Shown here piece by piece: positions 42,186 to 50,518 of a DNA stretch of 64,000 bases (positions are counted from its first letter, which is position 1; each line of letters starts with the position of its first letter). The DNA is from Microlunatus speluncae. Its GTDB lineage: Bacteria > Actinomycetota > Actinomycetes > Propionibacteriales > Propionibacteriaceae. The position numbers were made by a program, and so were the translations under genes. A model generated the notes under the pieces. It made no database searches and was not told where the DNA came from. It saw nothing but the letters and a program-made list of their open reading frames with translations. Location: assembly GCF_009299835.1 (NCBI RefSeq), contig NZ_VKCZ01000004.1:186001-250000 (forward strand), read 5' to 3'.

Positions 42186-43243
42186 CCGACCTCGAGATCA
42201 CCACCGCCGGCGTGCTCGCCGACCGCGCCCAGCAGTTGCTCGATGATCATTTCGGCGCGCCGTGGCCGCAGTTGCTGCACAACGGCCACCCGACCGGCGA
42301 CGACGTGGTCTTCAACTACTGGTGGCTCGCCCACGTGATCGACGTCCGGCTCGACGCCTACCTCCGCACCGGTGATCAACGATCACTGGAGGCGGCGGTC
42401 GCGACCTGCCGCAATATCAGGGAACGCAACGGCGGCTCTTTGTTCAACGACTACTTCGACGACATGCTCTGGTACGCGCTGGCGATCCTCCGGCTGCATC
42501 ACGCGACCGGCGAGCCGGCCTATCGCGACGACGCGGCCGCGATCTGGCGGCACGTGGTCGAGCACGGTTGGAACGATCACGTCGGCCCGAGCCTGGCCTG
42601 GCGCAAGCAGCAGCTCGACTACAAGAACACGCCGGCCAACGGGCCGCTGGTGATCTTGTCCTGCCGGCTGGCCGAGCTCCTGGATGATCAGCTCTACCTC
42701 GACTATGCCCGCAGGTCCTTCGGCTGGCTGACCGAGACGTTGGTCGACCCGGCGACCGGATTCGTCGAGGACGGCATCAACCGGGAGCAGGACGGCCGGA
42801 TCGACACCCAGTGGCGGTTCACCTACAACCAGGGCCTCTACGTCGGCGCGGCGGTGGAGCTGGCCCGGACCGCCGAGGATCCCGACGAGTTGATCGGTCG
42901 GGCGATCCGGACCGCGGCCACCGCGATCAGGGAGCTCGCCCCGGATGGCGTGTTCGGTGACGAGGGGGACGGTGACGGCGGCCTGTTCAAGGGGGTCTAC
43001 TACCGCTACCTCGGCCTGCTGCTGGACCGGCTCGATGCGCGGTCGGCGGCCGCCACGGAACTGCGCGGCTTCGTGATCGACAGCACCGACGCGCTGATCG
43101 AATCGACCGCGGGCTGCACCCGGCTGGCCGGCAACGACTGGCGTACGCCGCGCTCGGCCAAGATCAAATACTCGACGCAGCTGAGCGCGATCATGGCCCT
43201 GGAGCTGCGCGCTCGGTTCGGTCAGGACCGCCGACTCACGTAG
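42182..43243 (+). CDS. Intracellular GH76-like glycoside hydrolase
   Basis: This 353-residue protein has no signal peptide and shares the GH76 pattern: VVFNYWWLAHVIDVRLDAYL near residue 40, the Asp pair in FNDYFDDMLWYALAILRLHH near residue 90, FTYNQGLYVGAAVELART near residue 218 and GLFKGVYYRYLGLLLDRL. It would process imported alpha-1,6-manno-oligosaccharides in the cytoplasm. GTG at 42182 overlaps the binding-protein stop. It is a distant relative of the secreted enzyme at 37508-38974. Confidence 0.82.
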   Translation: MTDLEITTAGVLADRAQQLLDDHFGAPWPQLLHNGHPTGDDVVFNYWWLAHVIDVRLDAYLRTGDQRSLEAAVATCRNIRERNGGSLFNDYFDDMLWYALAILRLHHATGEPAYRDDAAAIWRHVVEHGWNDHVGPSLAWRKQQLDYKNTPANGPLVILSCRLAELLDDQLYLDYARRSFGWLTETLVDPATGFVEDGINREQDGRIDTQWRFTYNQGLYVGAAVELARTAEDPDELIGRAIRTAATAIRELAPDGVFGDEGDGDGGLFKGVYYRYLGLLLDRLDARSAAATELRGFVIDSTDALIESTAGCTRLAGNDWRTPRSAKIKYSTQLSAIMALELRARFGQDRRLT

Positions 43244-43303
43244 GGTGGAGTGCCTGCAACCGATTGCCGTCCGCAGCAAGGCCGGCGTCCGGAGGAATCT
43301 CCT

Positions 43304-44812
43304 GTGTGCGGCATCGTCGCGATCCACCGCCCGAACACGTCCGTGATCTTGACCGACGACCTCGCCCGGGGAAGGCGGATGGTCGAGCGGGTCGGCCACC
43401 GCGGACCCGACGGGCAGGGTCAGCGGATCGTCGGCCCCACCTTCCTCGGCCACACCCGGCTGGCGATCGTCGATCTGGCCGAGGGGCAGCAGCCGCTGCC
43501 GGCTCCCGGCGACCGGTGGCTGGTGGCCAACGGTGAGATCTACAACCATCAGGCCATTCGCGCCGATCACCCGGACTACCCGTTCCGGACCCGGTCCGAC
43601 AGCGAGGCGATCGCGGCGCTGATCGGGCGCGACGGCGTGCCGGCGATCGCCCGGCTCTGGGGGATGTTCGCCTTCGTCTACGCCGGACCGGACGGCAGCG
43701 TGGTCGCTGCCCGCGACGAGCTCGGCATCAAGCCGCTCTACTGGGCCGACGTCGACGGCGCGGTGCTGTTCGCCTCGGAGTTGCGCGCCTTCGATCCGGA
43801 GCTCCGGCCCGAGGTGCGGGAGTTCCCGCCCGGCCACGCCTGGACCGCCGCGGGCGGGCTGGTGCGGATCCGGCCGCAGGTCGGCGCGCCGGCGGTGCCG
43901 GCCGACCGGGCCGAGGCCCGGCGACTGATCCGGGAACGCCTGATCACCGCGGTCCGCCGCCGGCTGATGGCCGACATCCCGGTCGGCGTCTTCCTGTCCG
44001 GCGGGCTGGACTCCAGCCTCGTTGCCGCGATCATGGCCCGGCACGCCGATCCGGCGCACGGCCCGGTCCGGTCCTTCGCCGCGGGGACCGTCGACAGCAG
44101 CGATCTCGCCGCCGCCCGTCGGGTCGCCGAACACCTCGGGCTCGACCACACCGAACGGATCTACACCGCCGACGAGGCTCTCGCTGTGCTGCCCGAGGTG
44201 GTCGCCAGCATCGAGTCGTACGAGCCGTCACTGGTCCGCAGCGCGATCCCGAACTACCTGCTGGCGCAGACCACGGCGCGGTCGGTCAAGGTCGTGCTGA
44301 CCGGCGAGGGCGCGGACGAGCTGTTCGCCGGCTACGACCACCTGCGCGAACTCGACCTTGATCAACTCCAGGCCGAGCTGGAACGCAGCGTCCGCGGCCT
44401 GCACAACCTCAACCTGCAGCGCTGCGACCGGGTGACCATGGCCTTCGGGCTCGAGGCCAGGGTGCCGTTCCTGGATCTCGACCTGGTGGCGCTGGCCGAG
44501 TCGATCCCGATCGGCTGGCGGCTGCCCGGCCGGCTCGGCCAGGAGAAGGCCCTGCTCCGCGAGGCGTTCGCCGGCTGGCTGCCCGACGATCTGTTGTGGC
44601 GGGTGAAGGAACAGTTCGGCGACGGCAGCGGGATGGCCGCCCTGATCCGCGACCACGGCCACGCCTTGGATCTGCCCGCGAATTGGCGGGCGCACCGGGT
44701 GTCCGACCTGGAGGCACCGCGGAGCCGCGAGGAGTTGGCGTACCAGCGCCTGTTCGCCGACCGCCTGGACGGCATCAGCGAGGACGTCCTCGGCCGCTTC
44801 GCCACCGCCTGA
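43304..44812 (+). CDS. asnB: Asparagine synthetase (glutamine-hydrolysing)
   Basis: The 502-residue enzyme makes asparagine from aspartate, ATP and glutamine. GTG at 43304 is followed at once by Cys, the N-terminal glutaminase nucleophile exposed after Met removal (CGIVAIHRP); GGAGGAAT is the ribosome binding site. Further glutaminase residues are HRGPDGQG and NGEIYNH. The synthetase domain has the pyrophosphate loop FLSGGLDSSLVAA near residue 230 and VVLTGEGADELFAGYDH. Its place directly behind the mannan operon, with 60 bp between, is unusual for asnB and hints at co-regulation. Confidence 0.92.
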   Translation: MCGIVAIHRPNTSVILTDDLARGRRMVERVGHRGPDGQGQRIVGPTFLGHTRLAIVDLAEGQQPLPAPGDRWLVANGEIYNHQAIRADHPDYPFRTRSDSEAIAALIGRDGVPAIARLWGMFAFVYAGPDGSVVAARDELGIKPLYWADVDGAVLFASELRAFDPELRPEVREFPPGHAWTAAGGLVRIRPQVGAPAVPADRAEARRLIRERLITAVRRRLMADIPVGVFLSGGLDSSLVAAIMARHADPAHGPVRSFAAGTVDSSDLAAARRVAEHLGLDHTERIYTADEALAVLPEVVASIESYEPSLVRSAIPNYLLAQTTARSVKVVLTGEGADELFAGYDHLRELDLDQLQAELERSVRGLHNLNLQRCDRVTMAFGLEARVPFLDLDLVALAESIPIGWRLPGRLGQEKALLREAFAGWLPDDLLWRVKEQFGDGSGMAALIRDHGHALDLPANWRAHRVSDLEAPRSREELAYQRLFADRLDGISEDVLGRFATA

Positions 44813-44813
44813 G

Positions 44814-44867
44814 CCGACTTGTCAGAACTGAGTTGTGCCCTGACACAACTCAGTTCTGACAAGTCGG
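44814..44867. repeat. 3'-end hairpin family, copy E (24 bp perfect arms)
   Basis: Arms at 44814-44837 and 44844-44867 are perfect over 24 bp with the loop CCCTGA. This copy uses GACTT where copies A and B have GAGTT, and both arms change together. It begins one base after the asnB stop and ends two bases before the convergent regulator gene's stop. Confidence 0.85.
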
Positions 44868-44869
44868 TT

Positions 44870-45988
44870 CTAGTGGGATTTGCGGCGGAGCTTTCGGGTG
44901 GAGGCGCCGGGGACCAGGGTGGTCGGCAGGGTGTGTTTGCTGATCGCGCCGGGGTCGGCGATCTGGGTCAGCGCCTGCTCGACCGCTCGCCGGCCGAGGG
45001 CGTCCTGATCCTGCCGGATGTGGGTGAACCGGAACGCGGCGGCGTCGAAGAACAGATCGGGGTGGTCGAAGCAGACCACGGAGCGGTGCCGCGGGATCTC
45101 CAGCTCGAGCCGGTGGCAGGCCTCGCGCAGCAACAGCGCGATGTTGAACTCGGAGACTACGAAGCCGGTCAGCTCCCGCCGGTCGGCGACGAAGGCGGTC
45201 AGCGCGTCGAGGTCGGCCTCGACCGGGGTGAGGGAGTTCGGCCGGGTGGACTCGACGCCCCGGAACTCGTTCCGCTCATCATGATCGACACTGGCCGTCG
45301 CGTTGGCCAGCAGGAAGCCGCGTCGGCGCTCGTCCAGGGTGGAGACCGGGCCGGCACTGGTGATCAGGCCGATCCGCCGGTGACCCAGGCCGATCAGGTG
45401 CTCGGTCGCCTCCCGGGCGCCGGCGACGTTGTCGGAGGCGATGGTGGAGACCGGCACGCCGTCCAGCAGCCGGTCGATGATCACCAGCGGATAGGACTGG
45501 GTGATCAACTCCAGCACCACCGGCGGTACGTATTCGGACGAACTCGGCTCGAGGATGATCGCCTTCGCGCCCGCGTCGACCAAGGCCCGGATCAGCCGGT
45601 CCTCGGCGCTCGGGTCGCCCAGACTGCGGTTGATCACCAGCCGGGCGCTGGCCTGGGCCTCGTCGATCGCTCCGGCGATGATCTTGGTCCCGAAGGTGTC
45701 GTCGAAGTTGGTCACCACGCAGCCGATCAGTGGCCGGGCCCCGGCGGGGTCCTGTTCGTCCTGCCCATTGGTCTGCACGTCGCTGATCACGAAGGTGCCG
45801 AGCCGGGGCCGGCGGACGATGAAGCCGTCGGTGCGCAGCAGGTCGAGCGCGCGCTTGATCGTGATCGAGCTGACCCGGTGGGAGTCGATCAGCTCGGCCT
45901 CGGACGGCAGCCGGTCGCCGATGCCGATCCGGTGCTGCTCGATGTCGGCCCGGAGCTTGTCGTAGACCTGCCGGTAGAGCGCGCTCAC
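44870..45988 (-). CDS. GntR-type HTH with LacI-type sensor domain (AraR-like regulator)
   Basis: The 372-residue hybrid has a GntR winged helix (LPSEAELIDSHRVSSITIKR) in residues 27-70 and a periplasmic-binding-protein-like domain as in LacI (LIGCVVTNFDDTFGTKIIAG near residue 86; IASDNVAGAREATEHLIGLG near residue 182; HRRIGLITSAG). This architecture senses sugars, as in AraR. It sits at the end of the mannan locus and is its likely repressor. Start is GTG at 45988. Confidence 0.88.
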   Translation of the reverse strand: MSALYRQVYDKLRADIEQHRIGIGDRLPSEAELIDSHRVSSITIKRALDLLRTDGFIVRRPRLGTFVISDVQTNGQDEQDPAGARPLIGCVVTNFDDTFGTKIIAGAIDEAQASARLVINRSLGDPSAEDRLIRALVDAGAKAIILEPSSSEYVPPVVLELITQSYPLVIIDRLLDGVPVSTIASDNVAGAREATEHLIGLGHRRIGLITSAGPVSTLDERRRGFLLANATASVDHDERNEFRGVESTRPNSLTPVEADLDALTAFVADRRELTGFVVSEFNIALLLREACHRLELEIPRHRSVVCFDHPDLFFDAAAFRFTHIRQDQDALGRRAVEQALTQIADPGAISKHTLPTTLVPGASTRKLRRKSH

Positions 45989-45995
45989 CCTGTGA

Positions 45996-46556
45996 CTAGT
46001 ACTTCTCGCCGCGCTTCAGCCGGGGCGGCGGGATCCGGAACCGGCGGATCTGGATGCAGCGGTTCATGCCGTACATCAGCAGGCCCCGGGTCGGCGTCCG
46101 CGGCATCCGGTCGGCCAGCACCTTCTTGAAGCCGCGCCACATCAGGAACACGTCGATCACCGCGACCAGCAGGAACAGATACATCAGCACCGTGGTGATG
46201 TAGGTGACGAACGGAAAGACGGAGTTCAGGAAGGTCAGCGCCAAGATCACCACCAGCGCCGGCAGCACGAACTCGCCGATGTTGAAGCGGGAGTCGATGT
46301 AGTCCCGAAGCAGTTGCTTCTCCGGCGCCGCCTCGCGCTCGTTCATCACCCGGACCCGGTCGGCCCGGGCCTTGCGGTTGGCCTCCTTGCGGGCTTCCTT
46401 GGAGTTCAGGTTCTTGCCGACCCGTTGCCGGCGCAGCGCCTCGGCCTCTTTCCGGGTCGGCGTCGGCCGATCCTTCCGGGCCGGTCCGACGGTCGGTGCG
46501 GACGGGGTCGGCTCCGGCTCCGGAGCGGCTTCGGTACGGCGGCGGAACAGTGCCAC
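45996..46556 (-). CDS. DUF3043 membrane protein
   Basis: The 186-residue protein is a typical actinobacterial DUF3043: a long basic N-terminal half (PTRKEAEALRRQRVGK, EARKEANRKARADRVRV), LLRDYIDSRFNIGEFVLP, two helices at about residues 97-140, and RPRLKRGEKY-like basic end. Function unknown. The 237 bp upstream of it, shared with the divergent pspA, hold GGGTTGCAACCC at about 46659-46670 and the palindrome at 46729-46749. Confidence 0.87.
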   Translation of the reverse strand: MALFRRRTEAAPEPEPTPSAPTVGPARKDRPTPTRKEAEALRRQRVGKNLNSKEARKEANRKARADRVRVMNEREAAPEKQLLRDYIDSRFNIGEFVLPALVVILALTFLNSVFPFVTYITTVLMYLFLLVAVIDVFLMWRGFKKVLADRMPRTPTRGLLMYGMNRCIQIRRFRIPPPRLKRGEKY

Positions 46557-46728
46557 GGGTCCCTCTCGGCTTGTCGTTCTACTTCTCGGTACGCGACTCG
46601 TCGGGGTCGGCTGCGTCCAACGGTGTAGGGCGTACGCCTTGCTCGAACCACGATTCTCTCAGGGTTGCAACCCAAATGCCCAAACCTCTTCGGCCGTGCC
46701 CGCTGGGCTCGTTACCATTGCGGGCATA

Positions 46729-46749
46729 GGGTTGACTTCAGTCAATCCC
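46729..46749. promoter_or_regulatory. Palindrome upstream of pspA, candidate operator or promoter element
   Basis: GGGTTGAC and GTCAATCCC flank TTCA in an almost perfect inverted repeat 45 bp before the pspA ATG. TTGAC could also serve as a -35 hexamer, but no convincing -10 follows at normal spacing. It is probably the control site of the envelope-stress operon. Confidence 0.5.
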
Positions 46750-46793
46750 CAGCCGGGCCCGCACATCCGCCATCGGAAGGACCAGCTCTCGTC

Positions 46794-47612
46794 ATGAGTG
46801 GCATCTTTCAGCGCATCTCGCTGATCTTTCGCGCCAAGACCGACAAGGCCTTGGACAAGCTGGAAGATCCGCGCCAGACCTTGGACTACTCCTACCAGCG
46901 CCAGCTGGAGCTCTTACAGAAGGTGCGTCGAGGCGTTGCTGATGTCGCGACCAGCCGGAAACGGGTGGAGCTGCAGGCGAACGGGCTGAGCACCCAGGCC
47001 GACAAGCTGACCCAGCAGGCGCAGAAGGCCCTCGAGGTCGGTCGCGAAGACCTGGCTCGCGAGGCGCTGACCCGGCGGTCGGGGATCCAGGGCCAGATGG
47101 CGGACCTGCAGACCCAGCACGCGCAGTTGCAGGGTGAAGAGGAGAAGCTGACCCGGGCCAGCCAGCGGCTGCAGGCCAAGGTCGACTCCTTCCGCACCCG
47201 CAAGGAGACGATCAAGGCGACCTACTCGGCGGCCGAGGCGCAGACCCGGATCAACGAGGCCTTCTCCGGCATCAGCGAGGAGATGGGCGACGTCGGCATG
47301 GCGATCCAGCGGGCCGAGGACAAGACGGCGGAGATGCAGGCCCGCGCCGGCGCGATCGACGAGTTGCTCGCCTCCGGTGCCCTGGACGACCCGACCGGCA
47401 CGGCGAAGGACGACATCACCCTCGAGTTGGAGCAGCTCGCCTCGACCTCCGATGTGGAGAGCGAGCTGGCGCAGATGAAGGCGTCGATCGGTGGCGGCAG
47501 CGCGCCGCAGGCGATCGAGGGCACCCCGGCCGCCGCACCGCAGGCCACGCCGCCTGCGGCACCGGCCCAGCCGGCGACCCCGCAGCAGCCGAACCAGGGC
47601 GATCTCCGATGA
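46794..47612 (+). CDS. pspA: PspA/IM30/Vipp1-family membrane-stress protein
   Basis: The 272-residue protein is almost all coiled coil after the amphipathic N-terminus (FQRISLIFRAKTDKALDKLE). EDPRQTLDYSYQRQLELLQK, KLTQQAQKALEVGREDLARE and later INEAFSGISEEMGDVGMAIQ are family markers. ESCRT-III-like PspA polymers protect the inner membrane. The C-terminal tail is Pro/Ala/Gln rich. It is coupled to a PspAA partner by an ATGA overlap. Confidence 0.92.
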   Translation: MSGIFQRISLIFRAKTDKALDKLEDPRQTLDYSYQRQLELLQKVRRGVADVATSRKRVELQANGLSTQADKLTQQAQKALEVGREDLAREALTRRSGIQGQMADLQTQHAQLQGEEEKLTRASQRLQAKVDSFRTRKETIKATYSAAEAQTRINEAFSGISEEMGDVGMAIQRAEDKTAEMQARAGAIDELLASGALDDPTGTAKDDITLELEQLASTSDVESELAQMKASIGGGSAPQAIEGTPAAAPQATPPAAPAQPATPQQPNQGDLR

Positions 47613-47890
47613 TCGTCCGGATCCTCAGCGAGGGGCAGTGGAACCTGCCGGACGAGGCGCTGACCGAGCTGAACGCCCTGGACGACGCGGTCGAGCAGGC
47701 CGTCGCGGCCAACGACGCCGACCGACTGGCGGCCGCGCTGCATGAGCTGTTGGAGAAGGTCCGCTCCGGCTCGGAGCTGCCGCCCGAGGAGCTGCACGAC
47801 TCCGACCTCATCCTGCCGTCGTCCGACGCGACGCTGGAGGAAGTCCGAGAGCTGCTCAGCGACGCCGAGGAAGGCCTGATCCCCGGCTGA
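47609..47890 (+). CDS. pspAA: PspA-associated protein PspAA
   Basis: The 93-residue acidic protein matches the PspAA family: IVRILSEGQWNLPDEALTEL at the start, LDDAVEQAVAANDADRLAAA, and a C-terminal EEVRELLSDAEEGLIPG. PspAA lies next to pspA in many actinobacteria and archaea and is thought to act with it in the membrane-stress response. ATG overlaps the pspA stop. A strong hairpin follows 22 bases after the stop. Confidence 0.88.
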   Translation: MIVRILSEGQWNLPDEALTELNALDDAVEQAVAANDADRLAAALHELLEKVRSGSELPPEELHDSDLILPSSDATLEEVRELLSDAEEGLIPG

Positions 47891-47912
47891 TCGATCAGCT
47901 TCACCCACTTTG

Positions 47913-47952
47913 CTGGCGCTTCCCACGGGTTACAACTCGTGGGAAGCGCCAG
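47913..47952 (+). terminator. Intrinsic-terminator-like hairpin after the psp operon
   Basis: CTGGCGCTTCCCACG (47913-47927) pairs perfectly with CGTGGGAAGCGCCAG (47938-47952) across a 10-base loop and is followed at once by TTTT. It has the form of a factor-independent terminator for pspA-pspAA. Confidence 0.82.
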
Positions 47953-47972
47953 TTTTCACGTTAACGTGAAAA
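47953..47972. promoter_or_regulatory. Perfect 20 bp palindrome upstream of the ferredoxin reductase gene
   Basis: TTTTCACGTTAACGTGAAAA is fully self-complementary. Its first T run doubles as the tail of the preceding terminator. It ends 54 bp before the GTG start at 48027, so it could be an operator for that gene. Confidence 0.6.
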
Positions 47973-48026
47973 ACCGACGGCTAGAATTCCGAAAGGAAGA
48001 TGTTGGCTAAATAGGAGCGTGGGTAC

Positions 48027-49370
48027 GTGGGGAGCTTCCGGGTGGCGGTCGTCGGGGCCGGGCCGGCGGGGATCTATGCGGCGGCGGCGCTGGCCGGGGC
48101 GGGACCGCGGGTGTCGGTCGACCTCTTCGATCGACTGCCGACGCCGTACGGACTGGTCCGGTACGGCACCGCGCCGGACCACCCGCGGATCAAGGAGGTC
48201 GTGGTCGCGCTCCGCCAGGCGCTGGCCGCGCCGGGGATCCGGTTCTTCGGCAACGTCGATTACGGAGCCGACCTCAAGCTGGCCGAGCTGCGGGAGCTGT
48301 ATCACGCGGTGATCTTCGCGACCGGCGCGACCGGGGACCGGCGATTGGAGGTCCCGGGGATCGACCTGCCCGGCAGCTACGGCGCCGCCGACTTCGTCTC
48401 CTGGTACAACGGCCATCCCGACGCACCGCGGACCTGGCCGCTGGACGCGGCCGAGCTTGCGGTGATCGGCGCCGGCAACGTCGCGCTCGACGTCGCCCGG
48501 ATGCTGGCGAAGCCGGCCGCGGAGCAGTTGATCACCGAGATCCCGGACAACGTCGAGCGCTGCCTGGCGGCGAACCGGGCTCGCGACGTGCACCTGTTCG
48601 CCCGCCGCGGTCCGGCCGAGGCGAAGTTCACTCCGCTGGAGCTGCGTGAGCTCGCCGAGTCGCCGAACGTGGACGTGATCGTCGATCCGGACGGGGCCGA
48701 GCTGACCGCGGCCGACGAGTTGTTGATCAAGAAGAGTCGACAGCGACGCACGGTGACCCGGATCCTGCGGGACTGGGTCGGCCGGCCGGCGACCGGCGCG
48801 CCGCGGCGCCTGCACCTGCACTTCCGGGCCGCCCCGGTCGCCGTCCTCGGTGGCGATCGGGTGATCGGTCTGCGCACCGAACGAACGGAATCGGATTCGA
48901 CCGGAATGATCTTCGGAACCGGCGAATTCACCGACCGGCCGGTGCAGGCGGTGTATCGCGCGATCGGCTATCGATCGACCCCGATTGCCGGTCTCCCCTT
49001 CGATCAACGCGGCGGTGTGATCCCGAATCTGGCCGGCCGGGTCGTTGATCTCGGCGGTGAGATCATTCCCGGCATTCATGTCACCGGCTGGGTCAAACGC
49101 GGGCCGGTCGGGCTGATCGGCCACACCAAATCCGACGCCGCGGAAACCATCGCCGGGGTGCTGGCCGAACTCGATCAGTTACCCCGATCATCGGTGATTG
49201 AAACCGCTGAGATCGGGGAACTGCTCCGGAGCAAACACGTCGACTTCACGACCCTGCGGGAATGGGACCGTCTCGACGCGCATGAGCTTGCGCTGGGCCG
49301 GGCAGCCGAACGGCAGCGGATCAAGATCGTCGACCGGGCGGACATGATCGCCGCCGGCCGGGACTCTTGA
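48027..49370 (+). CDS. fprA: Ferredoxin/adrenodoxin-type NADP+ reductase
   Basis: The 447-residue flavoprotein starts VAVVGAGPAGIYAAAALAGA (FAD), followed by DRLPTPYGLVRYGTAPDHP, which is diagnostic of FprA/adrenodoxin reductase. The NADP motif is IGAGNVALDVARMLA near residue 150, and GWVKRGPVGLIGHTKSDAAE near residue 355 closes the FAD site. It passes electrons between NADPH and ferredoxin. The last third has slightly more A/T-ending codons than the neighbours. Start GTG at 48027. Confidence 0.92.
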   Translation: MGSFRVAVVGAGPAGIYAAAALAGAGPRVSVDLFDRLPTPYGLVRYGTAPDHPRIKEVVVALRQALAAPGIRFFGNVDYGADLKLAELRELYHAVIFATGATGDRRLEVPGIDLPGSYGAADFVSWYNGHPDAPRTWPLDAAELAVIGAGNVALDVARMLAKPAAEQLITEIPDNVERCLAANRARDVHLFARRGPAEAKFTPLELRELAESPNVDVIVDPDGAELTAADELLIKKSRQRRTVTRILRDWVGRPATGAPRRLHLHFRAAPVAVLGGDRVIGLRTERTESDSTGMIFGTGEFTDRPVQAVYRAIGYRSTPIAGLPFDQRGGVIPNLAGRVVDLGGEIIPGIHVTGWVKRGPVGLIGHTKSDAAETIAGVLAELDQLPRSSVIETAEIGELLRSKHVDFTTLREWDRLDAHELALGRAAERQRIKIVDRADMIAAGRDS

Positions 49371-49521
49371 CAGAATTCGCGGATACCGGCAGGGTCAGAA
49401 ATGATCTGATCACAGTTATTCGAGTTCGATCATTGTCGGCCGCCTCGGGGAGTGGTTCATCTCCGAGTGGCGCCACCACCTTCGATGAGCCAGTCCGGGG
49501 GCTGTTCGAAGGGAGAAATCG

Positions 49522-50337
49522 ATGGGTGAGGTATTAGTCCGGGCATTGTCCGACGGCTTGTCTGCTGTCGTCACCTTTGTCCCCAAACTGCTGGGCTTTC
49601 TGATCATCCTTCTGATCGGTTGGCTGATCGCCAAGGGTCTGTCCAAACTGGTCGAGATCCTGCTGGCCAAGATCGGCTTCGGAAATCTGCTGGAACGGGC
49701 CGGGCTGAAGAAATTCGTGGCCCAGGTCAATATCGACGTCAGTGGCCTGATCGTCAAGATCGTCTACTACTTCGTCCTGTTGATCGCGTTGCAGTTCGCC
49801 TTCAGCGCGTTCGGCCCGAATCCGGTCGAGCAGTTGCTCAGCACGATCATCACGTTCCTGCCGCGAGTCATCGTCGCGATCATCCTCGTCGTGATCGCGG
49901 CCGCGGTCGCCAAGGTGTTGAAGGATCTGCTGCTGTCGGTGCTGGCCGGGCGGTCCTTCGCCCGGCTGTTGTCCAATCTGGTGTACGGCCTGGTGATCGC
50001 CCTCGGCGTGATCGCCGCGGTGAACCAGCTGGGGGTCGCGACCACGGTGACCACGCCGGTGTTGGTCACCGTCCTCGGCACCATCGGCGGCGTGATCATC
50101 GTCGGCGTCGGCGGTGGTCTGATCCGGCCGATGCAGCAGCGTTGGGAGGGTTGGCTGGAGTCGCTGGCCGAGCAGGTCAGCACCGACGCACCGGCCCCGG
50201 CCCACGCCGCGTCGGCGCAGCCGGCCCACGCCGCGCCGGAGCAGGATCCGTACGCCGTGCCGGGCGACCTGCCGCCGGCCCGGCCCGCAGACCAGGGTGG
50301 GGATCCTGGCCTGGGCGGTCCGCCCCCGCAGCAGTAG
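49522..50337 (+). CDS. Conserved TM-helix channel protein (CmpX/MscS-related)
   Basis: The 271-residue protein has four main membrane segments: FVPKLLGFLIILLIGWLIAK, ISGLIVKIVYYFVLLIALQF-like second helix, FLPRVIVAIILVVIAAAVAK and the last near residue 185. Repeated conserved-TM-helix motifs (LLGFLIILLIGWLIAKGL) are those of CmpX-like mechanosensitive channel relatives, but the beta-domain of MscS is absent. The C-terminus is Pro/Ala rich and probably cytoplasmic. A hairpin follows. Confidence 0.8.
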   Translation: MGEVLVRALSDGLSAVVTFVPKLLGFLIILLIGWLIAKGLSKLVEILLAKIGFGNLLERAGLKKFVAQVNIDVSGLIVKIVYYFVLLIALQFAFSAFGPNPVEQLLSTIITFLPRVIVAIILVVIAAAVAKVLKDLLLSVLAGRSFARLLSNLVYGLVIALGVIAAVNQLGVATTVTTPVLVTVLGTIGGVIIVGVGGGLIRPMQQRWEGWLESLAEQVSTDAPAPAHAASAQPAHAAPEQDPYAVPGDLPPARPADQGGDPGLGGPPPQQ

Positions 50338-50359
50338 CGGAGGCGCCCAACCAGGCGAC

Positions 50360-50402
50360 ACAGCCCGTCGCCGGACCGGTCAACGGTTCGGCGACGGGCT
50401 GT
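50360..50402 (+). terminator. Hairpin after the channel gene
   Basis: ACAGCCCGTCGCCG (50360-50373) pairs perfectly with CGGCGACGGGCTGT (50389-50402), and ACCG/CGGT in the loop can extend it. There is no T run, so it is a terminator-like hairpin of the GC-rich actinobacterial type. The remaining 116 bp to the next gene hold nothing else clear. Confidence 0.7.
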
Positions 50403-50518
50403 CGTTCGTCCGCGAGCGTGACCGATCCGTGGCCCGGGTCCGCCGAATTTCGGACAGCGACCGGAACTCCGCCGAGTCGTCGAACGTGATGACCCTAGGA
50501 GGGGTTAGGGGGAGCTGG

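Noticed and set aside
48880..49200. Horizontal transfer of part of fprA because of more AT-ending codons
   Set aside because: The protein is continuous with the family and the shift is mild.
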